A program made the position numbers and the translations under genes. A stretch of 8,483 bases of DNA from CAZAQV01 sp964487255 (GTDB taxonomy: Bacteria; Myxococcota_A; Polyangia; Polyangiales; CAZAQV01): positions 1 to 8,483 of the forward strand of contig CAZAQV010000062.1 in NCBI GenBank assembly GCA_964487255.1, given 5' to 3'. How positions within the stretch are numbered: the first letter of the stretch is position 1; each line of letters opens with the position of its first letter. Positions 5,426 to 8,483 of the stretch are shown piece after piece. The notes beneath the pieces were generated by a model, which was not told where the DNA came from, did not search any database, and was given only the letters and a program-made list of their open reading frames with translations.

Positions 5426-7060
5426 TCACGGGGTCCCGGCGGCGCTGTGGGCGACCGGGGCGGCACCGGTGACAGGTTCGCCCGCGCGCAGTCGACGGCC
5501 CACCTCCCGACGGCGCAGTTTGCCCGACGTGGTCCGTGGCAGCGACCCCGGTGAGACCAGCTCCACAGTGGTCGCGACGACGCCGCATTCGGCGGCGATG
5601 CGTTCGACGAGCTGCTGCGTGACGCCGGCGCGAGCAGCACCCCGGTACTCGGCGACAACCGCGAGGCCGGTATGCCCGGCCGCCGCCGGGCCCTCGGTAG
5701 CGACCACACATCCGACGCGCAGGCCATCGACGGTGGCCGCGACACGTTCCACATCGGTCGGGAAGACATTGCGTCCGGCCAGGTGGATGACTTCCTTGAG
5801 GCGACCGCAGACCACTAGCCCGCTGTCGGTGAGGTAGCCGAGGTCTCCGGTCGGGAACCAGCGCGGCGGGGTACCCGGTTCCCCGCCGAGGTAACCCGAC
5901 ATCATCGAAGTTCCACGGATCTCGACCTCGCCCACATCGCGCCCGCCGTAGCCGTGGCCGCCGCTCGGGCGGATCCTGATCTCCATGCCGTCGATGGGTG
6001 TTCCCAGGACGGCGTGGCGGACGGGACCCGACGAGGCTGCCTCAATCACGTCGAAGTGCAAGCCGGCACCGGGCTCTGAGACGGTGACCGCACAGGTCGC
6101 TTCGGCCATCCCGTAAGCCGGTAGGCACGCCGAGGCCTCAAACCCGAATCTCCCCATCTGGGTAGCGAATCGCGCAAAACCGTCGCAGTCGACGGGCTCG
6201 CCGCCGTTGAGCGCGACCCGGAGCGCGCCAAGGTCGGCAGCGCTGACCCGGCTGGAGTACTGACCGAGCAGGTTGTAGGCAAAATTCGGCGCCGCCGTCA
6301 GCGTCGCGGCGCTCTCGCTGAGCCAATGCAGCCAACGGAACGGCGAAACGGAGAACGCCGAGGTTGGAGCCAGCCACATCTCCAGATCATGGAACATGCT
6401 GAACAACAGGAAGATCAGCCCCATGTCGTGGTAGAGCGGCAACCAGGAACATGCCACGTCGTCGCTGCCGGTGTCGAAACGCGACCGCAGTCCGCCGGTA
6501 TTGGCGAGCAGGGCCGAACCTCCGATGTCGACCGTTCTCGGCACCCCCGTCGAGCCTGCGGTCGACTGGAGCACCGCCGTCTCGTGATCGCCCCGCCCGA
6601 GACTTATTCCTAACCCGCCCACGCCAGCCGAGCCGATCTCGACAAGATCGTCGACGGCAAGAGCCGACGGGCACGAACGCAACAACTCGAGGTGGTGTCC
6701 GTGGCTCAGTACGCTGGTCACTCCGATTTCTGCGAACCGTTCCATTGTTGCCCGGGCCCACCGCTGCGGCGGCGCACCACGCACCGGCCCTGGCGCGATC
6801 GTGAAGGCGCCGCCGGCTGTCCACGCCGCAGGCACCGAGGCGATGAACGGCAACGTCGGCTCCCCCACCAGTCCTACGACCGGGGTCCGCGGCCCCGCGC
6901 GCTCTGCGACACGCACGGCGATAATATCGCCGAGCGCGCGTACTTCCTGCCACGGATGACGGTTCCAGGTTCCGGTTTCCTTGTCGAGCAGCACCAATTC
7001 CCGCCGCGACTCGGCCAGAGCACGTAGCGCGTTGTTGAACCGATATTGATTGTGCGACAA
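5426..7060 (-). CDS. Acyl-adenylating enzyme (fatty acyl-AMP ligase / acyl-CoA synthetase, Pks16/FadD-like)
   Basis: ANL-superfamily enzyme that activates a carboxylic acid, probably a fatty acid, as acyl-AMP; the acceptor (CoA or a carrier protein) is not known. The 544 residues carry the expected motifs in order: phosphate loop STAGSTGVPR (166-175), WLPLYHDMGL (206-215), APNFAYNLL (257-265), PAYGMAEAT (314-322), TGDLGY (404-409), hinge region GRLKEVIHLAGRNVFPTDVE (419-438) and C-terminal PRTTSGKLRR with catalytic K514. HDMGL and GRN.(F/Y)P.D(V/I)E are typical of acyl-AMP ligases; M. tuberculosis Pks16 (Rv1013) is the closest protein I recall. The phosphate loop is atypical (R175-T where K-G is usual). 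The start is TTG at 7058-7060, supported by GGAG with a 7-nt spacer and an in-frame stop six codons upstream. No polyketide synthase or carrier protein gene is nearby. Probably an accessory gene; lipid product unknown. Confidence 0.87.
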   Translation of the reverse strand: MSHNQYRFNNALRALAESRRELVLLDKETGTWNRHPWQEVRALGDIIAVRVAERAGPRTPVVGLVGEPTLPFIASVPAAWTAGGAFTIAPGPVRGAPPQRWARATMERFAEIGVTSVLSHGHHLELLRSCPSALAVDDLVEIGSAGVGGLGISLGRGDHETAVLQSTAGSTGVPRTVDIGGSALLANTGGLRSRFDTGSDDVACSWLPLYHDMGLIFLLFSMFHDLEMWLAPTSAFSVSPFRWLHWLSESAATLTAAPNFAYNLLGQYSSRVSAADLGALRVALNGGEPVDCDGFARFATQMGRFGFEASACLPAYGMAEATCAVTVSEPGAGLHFDVIEAASSGPVRHAVLGTPIDGMEIRIRPSGGHGYGGRDVGEVEIRGTSMMSGYLGGEPGTPPRWFPTGDLGYLTDSGLVVCGRLKEVIHLAGRNVFPTDVERVAATVDGLRVGCVVATEGPAAAGHTGLAVVAEYRGAARAGVTQQLVERIAAECGVVATTVELVSPGSLPRTTSGKLRRREVGRRLRAGEPVTGAAPVAHSAAGTP

Positions 7061-7067
7061 TGCATTT

Positions 7068-7071
7068 CTCC
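7068..7071 (-). promoter_or_regulatory. Ribosome binding site deciding a TTG start
   Basis: Minus-strand GGAG lies 7 nt before the TTG at 7058-7060. An ATG between them (7063-7065) is in another frame and is only 2 nt from the GGAGA end, so TTG is the better start for the acyl-adenylating enzyme. Confidence 0.65.
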
Positions 7072-7192
7072 GATCCTATGACACGCCTCAGCAACACCGA
7101 GCTGCCCGTCGCCGCGACGCAAGGACCAACTCCCATAACTGCAATCGAAGCGCGACAATCCCAACCGGAGCGTGACGAAATACGTTGTGAGT

Positions 7193-7252
7193 ATGGGTAT
7201 GTCAACAGCTCGCCGCGCTGCCCCAGTTGCCGGTGACAAAAGCGAACGCTAA
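7193..7252 (+). CDS. Possible leaderless 19-codon small ORF
   Basis: Reads MGMSTARRAAPVAGDKSER and stops at TAA. A TANNNT hexamer, TACGTT (7181-7186), lies 6 nt upstream, placing the predicted transcription start exactly on the A of the ATG, the layout of mycobacterial leaderless small genes. No homologue is recognised, and a peptide this short can easily arise by chance. Confidence 0.25.
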   Translation: MGMSTARRAAPVAGDKSER

Positions 7253-7254
7253 CC

Positions 7255-7326
7255 ATGCGGATCGGATCGAACAAGGCTTACCTCCGCGCGGCGTGGACGT
7301 TGCGGACCCGCGCGCGAAACTCATAG
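7255..7326 (+). CDS. Possible second small ORF, 23 codons
   Basis: Starts 2 nt after the stop of the preceding mini-ORF (TAACCATG) in a different frame and reads MRIGSNKAYLRAAWTLRTRARNS, a basic peptide (six Arg/Lys). The tight spacing would allow coupled translation. No Shine-Dalgarno site of its own and no recognised relatives, so chance remains the leading explanation. Confidence 0.18.
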   Translation: MRIGSNKAYLRAAWTLRTRARNS

Positions 7327-7422
7327 ACGTTGCTGAAATAGTTGGGTCAAGCCCAAATTCGAGACCATGACGACTCGGCGCCCCACGCGTCGCGTCGCGT
7401 CGAGCGCCCGGCGGCGCGCTGA

Positions 7423-7445
7423 ACGGGCATCGTAAATCGACCCGT
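7423..7445 (-). terminator. Candidate hairpin terminator of truB
   Basis: ACGGG (7423-7427) pairs with CCCGT (7441-7445), and an inner TCG/CGA stem (7430-7432 with 7438-7440) closes a 5-nt loop after a 2-nt bulge. It begins 3 nt after the truB stop. No U-tract follows; mycobacterial terminators often lack one, so the call rests on position and pairing. Confidence 0.4.
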
Positions 7446-7447
7446 GG

Positions 7448-8374
7448 TCACAGCGTGGCGGGACGGATCACCACGACCGACTTGGTCCGCGACCCACTAT
7501 CCTCGAGCAAAGCCATCACGGCACCATCCGCGGCGGTCGCCGCGTACACGCCGTCCAACCCGGCCGGCGCCAGTGGACGGCCGTGCGAGACGTCGACAGC
7601 CTCGGCGTCGGTGAGATCTCGCCGGGGGAAAGCGCGAAGGCAGGCCTCGTCAATGGTGTAGGACAGCACCGGAGATTCCGCGAGATCATCCAAACTGCGA
7701 GCGGTTTCGAGGCCGAATCCGCCGACCCGGGTGCGCCGCAACGCGGTCAGGTGCCCACCAACACCGAGCGCGGCGCCGACGTCGCGGGCCAACGCGCGGA
7801 TATAGGTGCCACTCGAACATTCGACTTCGACATCAACATCGATCACGTCGTCGATCACCTCAAAGCCATCGGGGGCGCGCCGCACCGCGCATACATCAAA
7901 CCGCTCGACCCTGATTCGCCGGGACGCCAAGACCGGAACCTCACCCTCACGCACCATTTGGTAGGCCCGCTTGCCATCGACCTTGATGGCGCTGACCGCC
8001 GACGGCACCTGGTCGATCTCACCGCGCAGCGCCGCGACGGCCGCCTCGATCTGCCCGTCGGTGACCGCACTGGCCGACACCCGATTCAGCACGTCCCCTT
8101 CGGCGTCCTCGGTCGTGGTCGTCTGACCGAGCCGGATCGTGGCCGTATACGCCTTGTCGGTCGCGGTGAGCAGGCCGAGGATCTTGGTGGCACGCTCGAT
8201 ACCGACCACCAGGACACCGGTGGCCATCGGATCGAGCGTGCCCGCGTGCCCGACCTTGCGGGTGCCGAACAAGCGCCGGCATCGACCCACCACGTCGTGG
8301 CTGGTCATACCGCCCGGCTTATCCACCACGACCAGACCGGGGTCCGGAGCACGCCTCGCGTGCGCGGTACTCAT
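7448..8374 (-). CDS. truB: tRNA pseudouridine-55 synthase
   Basis: Converts U55 to pseudouridine in the T-arm of tRNAs. The 308 residues span the complete catalytic domain and the C-terminal region usual for actinobacterial TruB. Key motifs: VVDKPGGMTSHDVVGRCRR (16-34), the catalytic loop HAGTLDPMATG (43-53) with nucleophile D48, DKAYTATIRLGQTT, the SAIKVDGKRAYQMVREG motif, and CSSGTYIRALARDVG (the YIR motif). The start is ATG at 8372-8374; the frame upstream reaches a stop (TGA within the repeat array) with no other usable start. The N-terminus MSTAHARRAPDPG is several residues longer than that of M. tuberculosis TruB as I recall it, and the extra residues come from the 26-bp repeat. Preceding GAGGAG ends 3 nt before the ATG. 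Translation is probably coupled to the mini-ORFs upstream. Confidence 0.97.
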   Translation of the reverse strand: MSTAHARRAPDPGLVVVDKPGGMTSHDVVGRCRRLFGTRKVGHAGTLDPMATGVLVVGIERATKILGLLTATDKAYTATIRLGQTTTTEDAEGDVLNRVSASAVTDGQIEAAVAALRGEIDQVPSAVSAIKVDGKRAYQMVREGEVPVLASRRIRVERFDVCAVRRAPDGFEVIDDVIDVDVEVECSSGTYIRALARDVGAALGVGGHLTALRRTRVGGFGLETARSLDDLAESPVLSYTIDEACLRAFPRRDLTDAEAVDVSHGRPLAPAGLDGVYAATAADGAVMALLEDSGSRTKSVVVIRPATL

Positions 8375-8400
8375 CTGCTCCTCGCGTGCGCGGTACTCAT
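8371..8400 (-). CDS. Mini-ORF 3, overlapping the truB start
   Basis: Reads MSTAHARSR then TGA, where the TGA overlaps the truB ATG (8372-8374) as ATGA. Ribosomes finishing this peptide would stop on the truB start codon, so it could deliver them to truB by termination-reinitiation. Confidence 0.38.
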   Translation of the reverse strand: MSTAHARSR

Positions 8401-8426
8401 CTGCTCCTCGCGTGCGCGGTACTCAT
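8397..8426 (-). CDS. Mini-ORF 2 upstream of truB (9 codons)
   Basis: Reads MSTAHARSR then TGA, overlapping the next start as ATGA. The first seven residues are identical to those of TruB. GAGGAG ends 3 nt before its ATG. Confidence 0.35.
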   Translation of the reverse strand: MSTAHARSR

Positions 8427-8452
8427 CTGCTCCTCGCGTGCGCAGCATCCAT
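8423..8452 (-). CDS. Mini-ORF 1 upstream of truB (9 codons)
   Basis: Reads MDAAHARSR then TGA; the stop overlaps the next ATG as ATGA. It lies in the diverged repeat unit, which suggests that it is the oldest copy. Its GAGGAGCGAG leader gives a ribosome binding site with a 4-nt spacer. Confidence 0.35.
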   Translation of the reverse strand: MDAAHARSR

Positions 8453-8483
8453 CTCGCTCCTCGCGTGCGCGGGCTTCACAGCA

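Larger units (their letters stand above)
7061..7447. other. 387-nt intergenic region of lower GC content between truB and the ligase gene
   Basis: By hand count, GC is about 58% over 7061-7380 and 43% over 7321-7360, clearly below the surrounding genes. No gene of normal size is present. On the plus strand are two tiny ORFs behind a -10-like hexamer (7181-7326). On the minus strand, TTGTTC (7269-7274) and TAGCGT (7246-7251) are spaced 17 nt apart and could form a promoter for the ligase gene with a leader of about 180 nt. A small TTGGG/CCCAA hairpin lies at 7342-7356, and CGCGT is repeated three times at 7386-7400. The region marks a junction where gene content probably differs between mycobacteria. 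Confidence 0.6.
8355..8483. repeat. 26-bp tandem repeat carrying the truB ribosome binding site and start codon
   Basis: Three identical 26-nt units at 8355-8380, 8381-8406 and 8407-8432, one diverged 27-nt unit at 8433-8459 and a partial unit from 8460. Each unit, read on the minus strand, contains GAGGAG, an ATG and the codons for STAHAR. The unit length is not a multiple of three, so each copy shifts frame and ends in a TGA that overlaps the next ATG. The leftmost unit covers the true truB start, so the array is part coding and part leader. Confidence 0.95.

Noticed and set aside
5205..5711. Minus-strand frame with LGDD/DRFGR repeats that could look like a repeat protein
   Set aside because: The repeats are the 33-bp DNA array read on the other strand, and the rest overlaps the ligase and mntR in wrong frames.
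6387..7274. Minus-strand open frame of 295 codons overlapping the ligase start
   Set aside because: Arg-rich alternative frame of the ligase; the ligase frame contains all the adenylation motifs.
8355..8459. Possible CRISPR array
   Set aside because: Units are directly adjacent with no spacers, and they contain the truB start.
8476..8483. End of an upstream gene, reading TG-CTG-TGA
   Set aside because: It would fit the C-terminus of pptT, the expected neighbour, as I recall it (…VL), but eight bases cannot support a gene call.

Overview
The window is chromosomal DNA of a high-GC actinobacterium, almost certainly a mycobacterium (Mycobacterium/Mycolicibacterium sensu lato). The protein sequences match what I remember of M. 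tuberculosis GpsI, LppU, RpsO, RibF, SirR/MntR and TruB, and the gene order follows the Rv2783c-Rv2793c neighbourhood. This assignment is from memory of those proteins, not from a search.

Layout, left to right: polynucleotide phosphorylase (gpsI/pnp, minus, cut by the left edge); a structured 304-nt leader; a small double-domain lipoprotein (LppU family, minus); ribosomal protein S15 (rpsO, minus); a 600-nt repeat-rich spacer holding a 100-N assembly gap; the bifunctional riboflavin kinase/FAD synthetase (ribF, minus); a compact divergent promoter region; a manganese-type DtxR-family repressor (mntR/sirR, plus); a 33-bp tandem array that starts inside the end of mntR; a 544-residue acyl-adenylating enzyme resembling Pks16/FadD proteins (minus); a lower-GC 387-nt spacer; tRNA pseudouridine-55 synthase (truB, minus); and a 26-bp tandem array carrying repeated copies of the truB start.

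Most of the genes form a housekeeping block for RNA and translation (truB, rpsO, gpsI) and flavin cofactors (ribF). The acyl-adenylating enzyme is the accessory element: it sits between truB and mntR, where M. tuberculosis, as I remember it, has other genes. mntR and ribF diverge from an 80-nt region with a -10 hexamer placed so close to each start codon that both mRNAs are predicted to be leaderless.

The most unusual signal is a set of short tandem duplications at gene boundaries. At truB, a 26-bp unit repeats the ribosome binding site, the ATG and the first codons. This creates three successive 9-codon mini-ORFs linked by ATGA overlaps and ending on the real truB start. At mntR, a 33-bp unit repeats the last eight codons plus the stop. 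Downstream of ribF lie a 17-bp duplication and 35/46/47-bp repeats. The N gap near rpsO has identical 55-nt flanks and looks like an unmerged assembly overlap, not missing DNA. I saw no mobile element, CRISPR array, tRNA or rRNA.
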